Shown piece by piece: positions 8,043-17,230 of a stretch of 33,408 bases of DNA. Source of the stretch: Nitrospinota bacterium (GTDB taxonomy: Bacteria > Nitrospinota > Nitrospinia > Nitrospinales > VA-1); NCBI GenBank assembly GCA_027619975.1, contig JAQCGX010000035.1, positions 1 through 33,408 of the forward strand, given 5' to 3'. A program made the translations under genes and the position numbers. The stretch's first letter is position 1. Each line of letters begins with the position of its first letter. Under the pieces are notes generated by a model that saw only the letters and a program-made list of their open reading frames with translations, had not been told where the DNA came from and did no database searches.

Positions 8043-10165
8043 CGGTTGACCCTCTCCCCCCAAGCCAGCGTTTTTTCCGTCACATGGTTCCGCTTCCAAT
8101 TTCCTGCGGCATATTTGTTTGACTCGGCCAGAGTCGGGTAAATATGGATCGTGCCCAGAATTTTATTCATGCCAAATCCGTGTTTCATGGCCGCTACATA
8201 TTCAGCGATAATATCTCCTGCGTGAAGCCCGGCTATAGTCACCCCGATAATTTTGTCCTTGCCCGGAACGGTCAGGACTTTAACAAGTCCATAAGCCGCT
8301 TCATCGGTAATCGCCCGGTCCAGGTCATCAATGCCGTAGGTGGTGACTTCATAGGCAATGCCCTTCTCCTTGGCCTCGCATTCATTCAGGCCGCATCGGG
8401 CCACTTCGGGGTCGGTGTATGTGCACCAGGGCACCGTATTGTAATCCACTTTAAATCCATAAAACGGACTGAGCATTGAATTCACCGCGCAGTACCATGC
8501 CTGATGCGCGGCTATATGGGTGAACTGATAAGGCCCGGCGACATCTCCACAGGCATAAATATTGGGGAAATTAGTTTGCATGTATTCATTCACTTTGATG
8601 GTGCCATTCTGGTTCAACTCAACACCAAGCTCTTCCAGCCCGAAACCTTTGACATTTGCCTGCCGACCCAAGGCTATCAAAACCCGATCAAATTCGACGA
8701 CAACCGTGCGGTCCTGATACTCGCACTCCAGAAAGTTTTTTCCATCCCGTTTAAAGAATTTTTCCGCCGAATGCTCCAGGAGAACCTCGATGCCGTCCTT
8801 CTGAAAACTCTCCAAAACCATTTGAGAAATTTCAGGATCTTCCCTGCTAATGAGTTTGTTGTACCGCTCCACTTGCGTCACCTCACATCCCAGCCGGGCA
8901 AACGCCTGAGTGAGTTCCGAACCAATGGGACCGCCGCCTAGCACCAATAATTTTTCAGGTTTTTCGCGGATGCTCCAGACCGTGTCGGACGTCAGGTAAT
9001 CCACTTCATCAACCCCTTCAATCGGTGGAACCAAAGGACGGGCGCCTGTCGCAATAACAATATTCCGGGTAGTGAGAACTTCCCCGTTGACCACCACTTC
9101 ATAGGGAGATTTTATTTTTGCTTCGCCCGTGTGGCACTCCACTCCCAGCTTTGTATAACGCTCAATCGAATCGTGCGGCTCGACAGTCTTGATCACCCGT
9201 TGTACCCGCTCCATGACATCGGCAAACTCAAAATCAACTTTGACATTTTTGAAACCCAGGCTCTGGCATTTATTCACATCGGCCATGAATTTTGCAGAAC
9301 GAATAAGCGCCTTGCTGGGAACGCATCCGGTGTTTAAGCAATCGCCGCCCATTTTATGTTTTTCTATCAAGGCCACTTTCCCCTTGGTGGCGGCCCCTAT
9401 ATAACTGGTCACCAGCCCCGCCGATCCGGCTCCAATCACCACCATGTTGTAATCAAACGTTTTTGGCTTTTTAAATTTTTTCAATACTTTTCTTCCTTTA
9501 TAAAAGCCCAACAGTTTTTTGGCCAACAGCGGGAATAGTCCCAGCAGGACAAATGAAAAGATTAGATTGGGCGAAAGAATTCCTTTCAGGGATTCGATTT
9601 GCGCTAACTGGGTTCCCGCATTTACATAGACGATGGTACCCGCCAGCATTCCTACCTGACTCACCAGAAAGTACGGAAGGGTCTTCATGGGAGTCAGTCC
9701 CATCACCAGATTGATGACAAAGAAGGGAAACGCGGGAATCAAACGCAAAGTAAAAAGGTAAAAAGCGCCGTCCTTTTTGATGCCCTCATTAAATGACTTG
9801 AGAAAACTCCCGAACCTGTTTTGCACCCAGTCACGCAGCAAGGACCGTGAGACCAAAAAGGCCAGCGTCGCGCCAATGGTACTGGCAAAGGAAACCAGGA
9901 TAGTACCTGTGACGATTCCAAACAACGCCCCGGCCAACAAAGTAAGAAGAGCCGCCCCCGGAAGGGAAAGGGCTGTGGATACGATATAGACCAAGGTGTA
10001 AGCGCCGATTGCCAGTAAAGTATTTTCCTTATAAAATCCGGAAAAATTGGCTTGTTGTCCCTTTATATATTCTAGGCTCAGGTATTGACCGAGGTTATAG
10101 TGGGAAAAAGCTAACAAGCAACCGGCAAGCACCGCAAGAATAATTATTTTTTTTAGGTTATTCAC
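8021..10165 (-). CDS. TVP38/DedA-like membrane domain fused to a pyridine-nucleotide-disulfide oxidoreductase
   Basis: Residues 1-220 form a TVP38/TMEM64 (SNARE-associated, DedA-like) membrane domain with about six hydrophobic segments and the typical LSLPGAALLTLLAGALFG and RLIPAFPFFVINLVMGL motifs. Residues 238-714 form a flavoprotein of the dihydrolipoamide-dehydrogenase/mercuric-reductase family: FAD motif VVIGAGSAG (242-250), redox pair Cys276 and Cys281 in GGDCLNTGCVPSK, NAD motif LVLGGGPIGSEL and a second FAD site ACGDVAG. At the C-terminus the family HPT..E motif reads IYPTLAE, so the usual catalytic His is Tyr. The flavoprotein part would be anchored to the inner membrane, probably with its active site in the cytoplasm. 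It lies 51 bases downstream of msrAB, suggesting membrane electron delivery to disulfides, but the substrate is unknown. Confidence 0.9.
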   Translation of the reverse strand: MNNLKKIIILAVLAGCLLAFSHYNLGQYLSLEYIKGQQANFSGFYKENTLLAIGAYTLVYIVSTALSLPGAALLTLLAGALFGIVTGTILVSFASTIGATLAFLVSRSLLRDWVQNRFGSFLKSFNEGIKKDGAFYLFTLRLIPAFPFFVINLVMGLTPMKTLPYFLVSQVGMLAGTIVYVNAGTQLAQIESLKGILSPNLIFSFVLLGLFPLLAKKLLGFYKGRKVLKKFKKPKTFDYNMVVIGAGSAGLVTSYIGAATKGKVALIEKHKMGGDCLNTGCVPSKALIRSAKFMADVNKCQSLGFKNVKVDFEFADVMERVQRVIKTVEPHDSIERYTKLGVECHTGEAKIKSPYEVVVNGEVLTTRNIVIATGARPLVPPIEGVDEVDYLTSDTVWSIREKPEKLLVLGGGPIGSELTQAFARLGCEVTQVERYNKLISREDPEISQMVLESFQKDGIEVLLEHSAEKFFKRDGKNFLECEYQDRTVVVEFDRVLIALGRQANVKGFGLEELGVELNQNGTIKVNEYMQTNFPNIYACGDVAGPYQFTHIAAHQAWYCAVNSMLSPFYGFKVDYNTVPWCTYTDPEVARCGLNECEAKEKGIAYEVTTYGIDDLDRAITDEAAYGLVKVLTVPGKDKIIGVTIAGLHAGDIIAEYVAAMKHGFGMNKILGTIHIYPTLAESNKYAAGNWKRNHVTEKTLAWGERVNRWRRQYI

Positions 10166-10216
10166 AATTTTTCTTGGCGTTTATTTTTAAAGGAAATGTT
10201 CCATTAAGATGTTTCA

Positions 10217-11350
10217 TTATAAATTTGAAAACAAGGAGACATAATCCCCATAGCCTTTTTCCTTAAGCTCCTCTAAAGGAATAAACCCTAAGGACGCCGA
10301 GTTGATACAATATCTCAATCCCGTAGGTTGAGGGCCGTCCTCAAACAAATGACCCAGATGCGAGTCCGCATTGGCCGACCTCACTTCCGTTCGTTTCATA
10401 AAGAACTTGGTATCGGTTTTGGTGACGATATTTTTTTCGACCAGAGGCCGAGTGAATGACGGCCACCCGGTACCAGACTTGAATTTATCCAAGGAACTAA
10501 AAAGCGGTTCTCCGGAAACAATATCCACATAAATTCCTTGCTTCTTGTTATCCCAGAAGGCGTTATCAAAGGGAGACTCCGTCCCCTCTTCCTGAGTGAC
10601 TTTATATTGAAGCGGAGTCAACTTCTTTTGCAACTCGCCTTGTGTGGGCTTGGAAAATTTTTCTCCATCACTTTCCATAGATATTTTCATAGGCTTATAG
10701 TTCCTTTCCGTTCCCCAAACTTTTTCGATGAACTGATCCCGTCCGGATCGAAAGCGATAATATTTATAACGAACGGGGTTTTTCTTGTAATAATCCTGAT
10801 GATAATCTTCGGCGGCGTAAAATTCCTTAGCCTCGATGATCGGGGTCACAATTTTTAGAGCATAACGCTTACTTGCTTCAAGACGCTTTTTTGATTCCTG
10901 CGCCTGTTTTTTCTGCTCTGCACCATGATAATAAATAGCCGTCAAATAAGAATCTCCCCGATCCACAAACTGCCCGCCATTATCGGTAGGATCGACATTC
11001 CTCCAAAAAACTTCCAGCAGATCCTCATAAGAAACCTGGGTCGCATCGTAGTGAATTTGAACCGCTTCGACATGCCCCGTGGAACCGTAAGACACGTCCT
11101 TATAGGTAGGGTTTTGCGTGGTTCCGCCGGTGTAACCTGGAATCACCTGTTTCACGCCCTGCAATTTTTCAAAAGGGGGTTCCATACACCAAAAACATCC
11201 CCCGGCAAAGGTAGCGACCTTCATTACCGCCGACGATTCTTTTTGAAGGTCCGGGTTCAGCCTTTTTTCTATAGGCGACGCGCCAAGGCCTGTAAGTGAA
11301 AATACCAAAAGACCGATTGCAGTTAAAAAAACATAAATATTTTTATTCAT
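10217..11350 (-). CDS. msrAB: Exported bifunctional methionine sulfoxide reductase MsrA-MsrB
   Basis: Repairs oxidised methionine in proteins; MsrA reduces S-sulfoxides and MsrB R-sulfoxides. The MsrA domain covers about residues 43-200 with the catalytic GGCFWC (Cys52) and the [21 protein letters not shown]-type region. The MsrB domain covers about 235-375 with [21 protein letters not shown] and the catalytic Cys348 in RYCINSAS. The start ATG has AGGAG about 8 bases upstream. The N-terminus ([21 protein letters not shown]) is a signal peptide, so it acts in the periplasm, where reductant must come across the membrane. It is first in a likely operon with the TVP38-flavoprotein and SUMF1-like genes. 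Confidence 0.95.
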   Translation of the reverse strand: MNKNIYVFLTAIGLLVFSLTGLGASPIEKRLNPDLQKESSAVMKVATFAGGCFWCMEPPFEKLQGVKQVIPGYTGGTTQNPTYKDVSYGSTGHVEAVQIHYDATQVSYEDLLEVFWRNVDPTDNGGQFVDRGDSYLTAIYYHGAEQKKQAQESKKRLEASKRYALKIVTPIIEAKEFYAAEDYHQDYYKKNPVRYKYYRFRSGRDQFIEKVWGTERNYKPMKISMESDGEKFSKPTQGELQKKLTPLQYKVTQEEGTESPFDNAFWDNKKQGIYVDIVSGEPLFSSLDKFKSGTGWPSFTRPLVEKNIVTKTDTKFFMKRTEVRSANADSHLGHLFEDGPQPTGLRYCINSASLGFIPLEELKEKGYGDYVSLFSNL

Positions 11351-11751
11351 TTCGAATCTCCTATAGAGAACAATCTCGTATTCATTTTACCGGATGATTA
11401 CAAAGGTAACACTATAAGCATGCTAATCAGTCGCGGATAAACGGCATTGCTTACAAATGAATTTGATGAGGATGGACGGTTGGGAAAGAAACAATATACT
11501 GCGCTTGAAAGGAGAGCATTCGCTGAAACACTTATCTCTCGCTTCAGGGTTGAACATGCGAAAAATCAGGCTGACAGACACTTTTACCCCATAGCGGAGC
11601 CCTCAGCTTTCTAGATTCAACAAATAAGCCCCTCCTGCCGGGTTTGGACTCAAAAACAATGCAACAGAAATTACATCCTGGAAGCCCCAACCGAGCAGGG
11701 TGAGTTCAACATTATATGTGCTAATTATGTCATTTTAGTCAAACATAAAAA
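11351..11751. other. Intergenic gap with no supported gene
   Basis: About 400 bases between msrAB and the thioredoxin-fold gene. Apart from the ribosome site of msrAB at the left edge I see no gene, terminator or RNA here. A 45-codon plus-strand frame starting near 11457 looks random. Confidence 0.5.
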
Positions 11752-12414
11752 TCACATCATGGGTCCGGGCATATAAATGGTTCCTTCTGGGGATTCATGC
11801 GTATGAATTTCGCCCCCAAAGCCCAGCATCTCCGATGCGCGTTTCGCTTCCTCAGGGGTTTTGTACATGTGGTCCATAATATCCCGGCTCATTTCGGACC
11901 CTCCCCCGGGCTGTTCCCCATCGGAACCTTCCTGCCGTTGATCGCCGCCAGAACCTTCCTCGCGCTCATCATGCCCCCCTGAACCTTCTTCGCGTTCATG
12001 ACCGCCGGATCCTTCCCGGCGCCCAGGATGCTCGCCCCTGTCAACCATCATCATGGCTTCACTCAGTTGAGAGTAAAATTTCAGTTTTTGAGTGTATCCT
12101 TCCACCCGGCCAACCTCTTTTTTGTTACCGTCATCCCAGATGATAAAAGTGGGGGTGCCGATTATCTCGCCAACGCGGCCCACTTCCATAGCCTTCGCCA
12201 ACCACTCGGGAAAATTTTCACCTTGAACAGCAACGATTTTTGCCGGCAGATTTTTGCCAGCTTCGCTATTGGGGTATTCAGGAAGGACTTCTTCCTTCCA
12301 CCTCTTGGAAGTTTGCGATGTTTCACCACTGACAACCAGAAGTTCTTTAGCCACAACTTGAGAAACAAACAAAATCAAAAAATTTATGGCAACCAAGCAG
12401 ATTATTTTTTTCAT
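11752..12414 (-). CDS. Secreted thioredoxin-fold protein with a Gly/Glu/His repeat region
   Basis: A signal peptide (about residues 1-22, ending VVAKE) leads into a thioredoxin-like domain (about 23-125) with the cis-Pro region IIGTPTFIIWDDG. No CxxC pair is present; the protein has no cysteine after the signal peptide, so it cannot be a classic disulfide reductase. Residues about 130-170 carry four imperfect 10-residue repeats of the type EREEGSGGHD, then an acidic helix and a C-terminal HTHESPEGTIYMPGPMM. The His/Asp/Glu-rich repeat could bind metal, which is inference. AAGGA lies 8 bases before the ATG. It is 400 bases upstream of msrAB on the same strand and may be transcribed separately. 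Confidence 0.7.
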   Translation of the reverse strand: MKKIICLVAINFLILFVSQVVAKELLVVSGETSQTSKRWKEEVLPEYPNSEAGKNLPAKIVAVQGENFPEWLAKAMEVGRVGEIIGTPTFIIWDDGNKKEVGRVEGYTQKLKFYSQLSEAMMMVDRGEHPGRREGSGGHEREEGSGGHDEREEGSGGDQRQEGSDGEQPGGGSEMSRDIMDHMYKTPEEAKRASEMLGFGGEIHTHESPEGTIYMPGPMM

Positions 12415-12577
12415 GGATTACGTCCTTAAAAAGAATCAAACCATTTTTATTTGCTATGGTTTAAGCATACAAAAACCGGAGCCATCTTTAAAGGGTATAA
12501 AGTGTCAGTTAATATGGAATAAGAGGGAGAATTCCTGAAAAACTTGGGACTCTAGTGGGACTGGAGAGACCAAAAAG

Positions 12578-12611
12578 AAAAAAGCACTTACAGGAAGAAT
12601 CCCATAAGTGC
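12578..12611 (-). terminator. Terminator after the tRNA-Ala remnant
   Basis: On the minus strand GCACTTA (12611-12605) and TAAGTGC (12590-12584) form a 7-bp stem with a 14-base loop, followed by six T residues and a further T-run. It lies where a terminator would follow a tRNA gene and so supports the view that 12625-12672 was the 3' end of a real tRNA gene. Confidence 0.6.
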
Positions 12612-12624
12612 CTTTAAAATAAAG

Positions 12625-12672
12625 TGGAGGTTCGGCGAAAAAGTTCGAACCCCCGACCTCTTGAATGCCATT
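12625..12672 (-). pseudogene. Decayed 3' half of tRNA-Ala (left attachment site)
   Basis: Read on the minus strand it carries the end of an anticodon loop with GGC, then TCAAGAGGTC, GGGGGTTCGAAC in the place of the T arm, and CCTCCA at the acceptor end. The T stem no longer pairs properly (GGGGG opposite TTTTT) and no 5' half is present: the sequence departs from the tRNA right after the 18-bp core. This is what remains of a tRNA 3' end displaced by integration. Confidence 0.65.
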
Positions 12673-12833
12673 TTAGTGGGCTAAATTCACCCTGTGTAGC
12701 CGAGCAATTTTTGGACGTTTTATAAACCATTACAAACAAAACGGTTAGGCGTCTTTTGAGCCACTATCAACTGTAGCCAATCAAAATCCACTTTCCCTTA
12801 TTTTCCGGTATTTTCCCCTATTTTCTGAGAATT

Positions 12834-12853
12834 TTGGCTACAGTTTGGCTACA
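12834..12853 (+). repeat. Paired 9-bp motif TTGGCTACA, 11 bp apart (left copy)
   Basis: TTGGCTACA at 12834-12842 and 12845-12853, on the same face of the helix. A single inverted copy, TGTAGCCAA, lies at 12772-12780. The same pair recurs at 17316-17335 and 24701-24720. Within the left island end this could be an arm-type integrase site. Confidence 0.6.
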
Positions 12854-13045
12854 ATTCCGATTTCTTAACCTCGCAAATCCTGCCTTCAAGCGTTCGAAAT
12901 TCTGGTCATTCCTGACTTCTTAACATAACCTTAAGAAGTCACCCTGACCGCCTTATTGGCTATTAAGGGTTCATGAAAGAAATCCTGATAAATAAAAAGA
13001 ACCCCTCTTCCTGATGAAGATCTTTGGAAATTCCAAAATGCGAGT

Positions 13046-14572
13046 TCATAATAGAGGCTGAATTGTATAACCCAGACTTTTATAACCCACCAAACGCTTT
13101 TCGTTCATTCGTTCCAGCATGGGAACCAGGTGGTCTACGTAATCGTATATTTGCACTTCCGTTTTGTTATGGTGCGTGCGATGGAGACGTCCTGAATATT
13201 GAGCCAATGTTCCCTTCCATGAAACTGGCATAGCAAGAAATAAAGTGTCAAGCCGTGCATCATCGAAGCCTTCCCCAATATAACTCCCTGTGGCAATCAA
13301 TATACGCTCTTCGTCGTCGCTGATATTGCCAAGTTTTTCCATTACAGTTTTGCGCTCCTTTGAACTCATGCCACCTTGTAGCACTATGATATTTTTTACA
13401 AATGCCCTCAGGTGTTTAGCAAAAAAAGCCACATGTTCCTTGCGTTCCGTTAGAATGACCGGCGAACGTTTAGCTTCAAGTGCATGTAGTACATCATCCA
13501 AGATAAGTTGATTGCGTGCTTCATCACTGGTTAGCTCAGCGTAAACCGTTTGAATGGGAGGTCGCTCATATTGCTCAGTAATCGCAGTTGAGATACAGAA
13601 TTTTGTATAACGAGGAATAACATAATGATCGAAAGGCCGTTTTTCCGCCTGCAATTTTGCATCTACATGATAGCGAATCGGTCCGCACTGCATAAAAATA
13701 ATAGGATGCTGACCATCTTTGCGATTGGGTGTTGCTGTCAGGCCCAGAACATATTTGGCTTTGCATTGTCGGGCTACTGCCTCGAAACTTACGGCTGAAA
13801 GGTGGTGGCATTCATCAACGATCAACTGTCCATAATCTGCTACACAATCATCTACCTCGCCCTTCCGCACTAGACTTTGAAGAAGCGCTACGTCGATCCG
13901 ACCTGAAGGCTTACGTTTGCCTCCACCGATTTTCCCTATAGTAATACTTTCTAAACTCAGAAACGCTTGTAATTGTGCTATCCACTGATCCATTAGTTGT
14001 TTGCGGTGAACCAGAATCAGGGTGTTTCGTCTGCGTTTGGCTATTATGTGCGCTGCCAGCACTGTTTTTCCAAAACCAGTAGCAGCAGAAAGAACCCCTG
14101 TATCATATTTGAGCAAGGCTTTTACAGCGGACTTCTGCTCTTTGCTCAGAGTGCCAAGGAATTTGGTGCGAATTGGTTTACCAATATTCCGCTCATCAAT
14201 AAGATCAACGGTTATTTTCAGACCACTCAATAACTCTAACAGCTCATCGAGGCACCCTCTCGGCAATCCGATGTGATTGGGAAAATTCTCGGCGCAAGCA
14301 ATGATACGTGGCTTATCAAAAGTTGATAACCTCATGGCTTGCGCCCTGTAAAACTCCGGGTTTTGGAAAGCAGCGATACGGATGAGTTTGTTGATCAGTT
14401 TTGGTGGCAACTCCTCTTTGGAAATATAAAGTTGGTTTCCCTGAATAACGGTGACAGAAGCAGGTAATGGTTCTGTAATAACAGCTGGTTTCTGTTTACG
14501 CGAAGGTGATAATTTCCATGGTTCTTCTGCGTCTTCATCATCCAAAGACATCCGGACTCCGGTAATACCCAC
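13046..14572 (-). CDS. TOTE-type superfamily II helicase (3' part of a split primase-helicase gene)
   Basis: An XPB/SSL2-like DNA helicase module. Residues 60-115 carry the family's lead-in (AAFQNPEFYRAQAMRLSTF, NHIGLPRGCLDEL). Helicase motifs follow: Walker A ATGFGKT (164-170), DECHH (253-257), GLTATPNRKDG, and motifs V-VI in IATGSYIGEGFDDARLD and QYSGRLHRTH. The C-terminus is the normal family end. It starts with GTG 14572, which overlaps the primase frame by 35 bases. In relatives known to me, primase and helicase are one polypeptide, and the first residues here (GITGVR...DEDAEEPW) continue exactly where the primase frame goes wrong. I therefore read both as one gene broken by a +1 shift; separate translation from the GTG is the alternative. 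Confidence 0.85.
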   Translation of the reverse strand: MGITGVRMSLDDEDAEEPWKLSPSRKQKPAVITEPLPASVTVIQGNQLYISKEELPPKLINKLIRIAAFQNPEFYRAQAMRLSTFDKPRIIACAENFPNHIGLPRGCLDELLELLSGLKITVDLIDERNIGKPIRTKFLGTLSKEQKSAVKALLKYDTGVLSAATGFGKTVLAAHIIAKRRRNTLILVHRKQLMDQWIAQLQAFLSLESITIGKIGGGKRKPSGRIDVALLQSLVRKGEVDDCVADYGQLIVDECHHLSAVSFEAVARQCKAKYVLGLTATPNRKDGQHPIIFMQCGPIRYHVDAKLQAEKRPFDHYVIPRYTKFCISTAITEQYERPPIQTVYAELTSDEARNQLILDDVLHALEAKRSPVILTERKEHVAFFAKHLRAFVKNIIVLQGGMSSKERKTVMEKLGNISDDEERILIATGSYIGEGFDDARLDTLFLAMPVSWKGTLAQYSGRLHRTHHNKTEVQIYDYVDHLVPMLERMNEKRLVGYKSLGYTIQPLL

Positions 14573-15476
14573 GGTTTATTGCCTCGCAGACGATATTTGA
14601 AACCTCTTCAGGAGCCATGCGTCTGACAGAAGCGAGAAATCTCCATTGATCTGCATAAGGTTCAAATTGTTCATTCAGAAAAACACTGTTATTTCCCTGG
14701 CGAGGATGGTGTTGTAGCGGTAATGCAATCAAATTGCCAAACCCTCCAGATGGCATGGTGTCCTGATTGGGAAAAAAACGATCATAAGATGCAAAGCCTA
14801 AGTCGGGGTAGTTCTCCATCGTTTCTGTAAGAAGATAAGAGCCAAGTTTTCTTGCATCGGATGCAGGAATAGGTTGACTGTAAAAAATCCATACATGTGC
14901 TCCGTTTCCAGAACGCGAGCGTTCAACATAAGCGGGTATTTTCTTTTCTCTACAAGTTTCAAGAAATGCGGAAACATCTTTCTTCCAGTGTTCTTTGTCA
15001 AAGTCTGCGGCAAGAAACCAACAGGCTTCATCTTGTAACAAAGGATAAACGCCTATGGTGAAATCTTGCTCTCTAGGATTGTCTGGGTTACAGCCCATAA
15101 GGTGATTACGTATGACTTCATCGGTGACCGGAAGGAAGGCCTGGTGCTTGCATTCGCTACACTTGACTTTTGGCTTGTCACAAACACCGTGCACCCATTC
15201 ATTACCGCAGGCCAAACTGTATCCCGAACGACCAGTCTTCCGGTTATCCCAACGTAGAGGGTAAACATCTTCCCGGCCACGAAAGAGACTGCGAAAAATG
15301 GCAATTTTTTCAGACGGGGAAAGCGGTTTTGACTTGTCAGTTTTCGTCGAGGGAAGCGTTACATGATTTTCCTCAAGGTTCTTTAGACGTGCCAGCAGTT
15401 GTGCGCGTTCTTCATCAAGAATATGAAGGCGCTTTTGAATCTGGGTAATTTCACTTTTATTTCGATTCCAATCCAT
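14538..15476 (-). CDS. TOTE-type archaeo-eukaryotic primase (5' part of a split primase-helicase gene)
   Basis: An N-terminal coiled coil (about residues 8-40) leads into a domain with a Cys cluster (Cys90, 99, 106, 109; GVCDKPKVKCSECK) and an archaeo-eukaryotic primase (AEP) core: the metal-binding DFD (Asp158, Asp160 in LAADFD), the SGNGAHVW motif (His194) and GFGNLIALPLQ. This matches the AEP domain named for TOTE conflict systems, which is normally followed by a helicase in the same chain. The reading frame is normal to EAINRG (residue 303) and then gives nine foreign residues before the stop at 14538; dropping one base near 14567-14570 joins it to the helicase as an 809-residue protein. 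It lies 60 bases downstream of AbiEii on the same strand, possibly in one transcript. No clear ribosome site is seen. Confidence 0.85.
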   Translation of the reverse strand: MDWNRNKSEITQIQKRLHILDEERAQLLARLKNLEENHVTLPSTKTDKSKPLSPSEKIAIFRSLFRGREDVYPLRWDNRKTGRSGYSLACGNEWVHGVCDKPKVKCSECKHQAFLPVTDEVIRNHLMGCNPDNPREQDFTIGVYPLLQDEACWFLAADFDKEHWKKDVSAFLETCREKKIPAYVERSRSGNGAHVWIFYSQPIPASDARKLGSYLLTETMENYPDLGFASYDRFFPNQDTMPSGGFGNLIALPLQHHPRQGNNSVFLNEQFEPYADQWRFLASVRRMAPEEVSNIVCEAINRGYYRSPDVFG

Positions 15477-15536
15477 TACACTGTGTAAAAACCAAGATGT
15501 TTTGCAACATACAACGATTATTTATGCCTGATTTTG

Positions 15537-16460
15537 CTAATCAGAAAGCGCTTCTTTTAATTCATCAATTTGTTCCGCATGCTTGTCGAGGTTACCCTTG
15601 CTCAGTTTTTGGATATTCATAAGCTTCCATTTAACGGCTGGCATACTGGGCAATTCCTCAATTGGAAATAAATTCCATTCGGGCTCGCCTTTTTTGAAAC
15701 TCAAGAGGAACCTTTTATCATCATCAGTCAAATGCCTATGAATTTCTTGAACGAGTTGCTTTCTTGTGGATTCATAATCATCGTAGCTGAATGACGAAAA
15801 TATCATGCCGGAAAATTGTTTTTCGAACACTTCCTCTTGATCCAAAAAGTTTGGCCGGATCATCTCGTGAATAGGCCGATTATGACTCAATAAAGATACC
15901 AGAAATCCTAGCCGTATCTCTTCCGTGAATCCTTCATTCTTGAAAAGATGATAAACATCAAATAAATCTCGTGGATGTTGTCGATCAAGTGCGGCACAAA
16001 TTTTTCCCCCAAATAACTCTGCATGCGACACAATATTTATAGAAGCAAACTTTCCAAATTCATTTTGAACAGCATCGGTTAGTTGCATCAAGCGTGGAGA
16101 ATGAATATGGCCGCGCATCGTGGTGTTTACTTCAACTTTGATTAATGTTCCCTTTAATTGACAGAAAAGTTTGGCTTCATGCCCATCAGATTGAGGATTG
16201 ATCCTTACTGTTATCCCTGGAAGAGTATTTTCCAAGCTACCCTTTATCCTGCCAAGCGCTTTAAATATGTTCTCCAAGGCTGTATTCCGATTATCAAAAG
16301 GCAAGTAGGTGAGATCAATGTCCACCGACAATCTCGGCATATTGCGGACAAACAGGTTAATGGCTGTTCCTCCCTTGAGAGCAAATATTTCCTCTTTTGC
16401 CACATGGGGAAGAACAAGAAGCAATAGGTCAACCTGTTCACGGTAAATTGGTGAAATCAT
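15537..16460 (-). CDS. abiEii: AbiEii-family nucleotidyltransferase toxin
   Basis: Toxin of a type IV toxin-antitoxin and abortive-infection system; family members transfer nucleotides to tRNA or other targets. Nucleotidyltransferase motifs are complete: GGTAIN (residues 30-35) and the metal-binding SVDIDL (Asp47, Asp49), then the family region HAELFGGKICAALDRQHPRDLFDVYHL. I start it at ATG 16460, which overlaps the antitoxin stop as ATGA, the standard arrangement; the frame is open further upstream (to 16706) only because it shadows the antitoxin gene. From 16460 it is 307 aa, normal for the family. Transcription comes from the antitoxin promoter. Confidence 0.92.
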   Translation of the reverse strand: MISPIYREQVDLLLLVLPHVAKEEIFALKGGTAINLFVRNMPRLSVDIDLTYLPFDNRNTALENIFKALGRIKGSLENTLPGITVRINPQSDGHEAKLFCQLKGTLIKVEVNTTMRGHIHSPRLMQLTDAVQNEFGKFASINIVSHAELFGGKICAALDRQHPRDLFDVYHLFKNEGFTEEIRLGFLVSLLSHNRPIHEMIRPNFLDQEEVFEKQFSGMIFSSFSYDDYESTRKQLVQEIHRHLTDDDKRFLLSFKKGEPEWNLFPIEELPSMPAVKWKLMNIQKLSKGNLDKHAEQIDELKEALSD

Positions 16461-17224
16461 GAGTTCGCCAGTTCCTTTGGTATGCTTATGTGATATTTGG
16501 AAATATATACGCCATTCTCCACTATAGCGCGATCTCCTTTCCCAAGATTTAACTTCGAGACATTCAGGAATTGCATCCATTGGTGACCTGTTTTCTCGGC
16601 CATGTAAAGGAAAAGTCGTTTCACCTTTATTGAAGAACATTTTTCCAATAATTCTTGCAGCTTCTTGGGCCGCAAATTTGTCAGTCCTTCCATAACCTGA
16701 TAGCACTCTACTAAATCTAATTCACGCGGTGCCAATTGCAGGCACTCAAGCATGGCACGTTCCGGTGAGGATATTTTGATACTGAAAGTTTTTTCTTCAT
16801 AATCCGTTAGCCCCAATCCCTCCGGCAGTACAGATGTTTTTATGTGCTTAACAGGCTGTTGCCAATCATGATTTCTAAACCAGGATGGTAAAGTTGTTCT
16901 GGGTGGAGAAAGTAAAAATATTCGTTCCTTGCCAAGGCGTATGTAGTGGGCCATTCCCTGCATGGATAGAGCTGTCAACGCGCCAACATGTACCAGTATA
17001 CTTGCCTGCATTTGTAATGCGTACAGGCCACCTTGCCAGCTTACATTATCGCCCGTTTTTTTGTATGCGCCCCTTGCCAGGCTTTTGATCCACTGGCTTT
17101 CAACGTATTTTTTCTGGAGCTGTCGGGATATGCCTAAACTTTCCAGCCAGGAGGTCATAGCTACCGTTCCCTGCGGCCACTTTTGCAAGAGTTTCTGTAT
17201 TTTTATCTCATTTTGTATACCCAT
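16457..17224 (-). CDS. abiEi: AbiEi-family antitoxin and autorepressor
   Basis: A 255-residue protein with an N-terminal winged-helix part (about 1-60, with the LARGAYKKTGD wing) and the AbiEi C-terminal domain (ILVHVGALTALSMQGMAHYI, then SPERAMLECL and LVECYQVMEGL). In known systems AbiEi represses its own operon and neutralises AbiEii. It is first in the operon; its stop codon overlaps the AbiEii start by four bases, coupling their translation. A near-consensus promoter lies just upstream. It is complete, so the pair is probably functional. Confidence 0.9.
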   Translation of the reverse strand: MGIQNEIKIQKLLQKWPQGTVAMTSWLESLGISRQLQKKYVESQWIKSLARGAYKKTGDNVSWQGGLYALQMQASILVHVGALTALSMQGMAHYIRLGKERIFLLSPPRTTLPSWFRNHDWQQPVKHIKTSVLPEGLGLTDYEEKTFSIKISSPERAMLECLQLAPRELDLVECYQVMEGLTNLRPKKLQELLEKCSSIKVKRLFLYMAEKTGHQWMQFLNVSKLNLGKGDRAIVENGVYISKYHISIPKELANS

Positions 17225-17230
17225 AGTTTA

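Noticed and set aside
11457-11594. A 45-codon frame in the gap upstream of msrAB
   Set aside because: No ribosome site, no recognisable features; likely chance.
14538-14572. Programmed ribosomal frameshift at the primase-helicase junction
   Set aside because: No slippery heptamer or downstream structure is visible at the junction; a simple one-base insertion is the plainer explanation.
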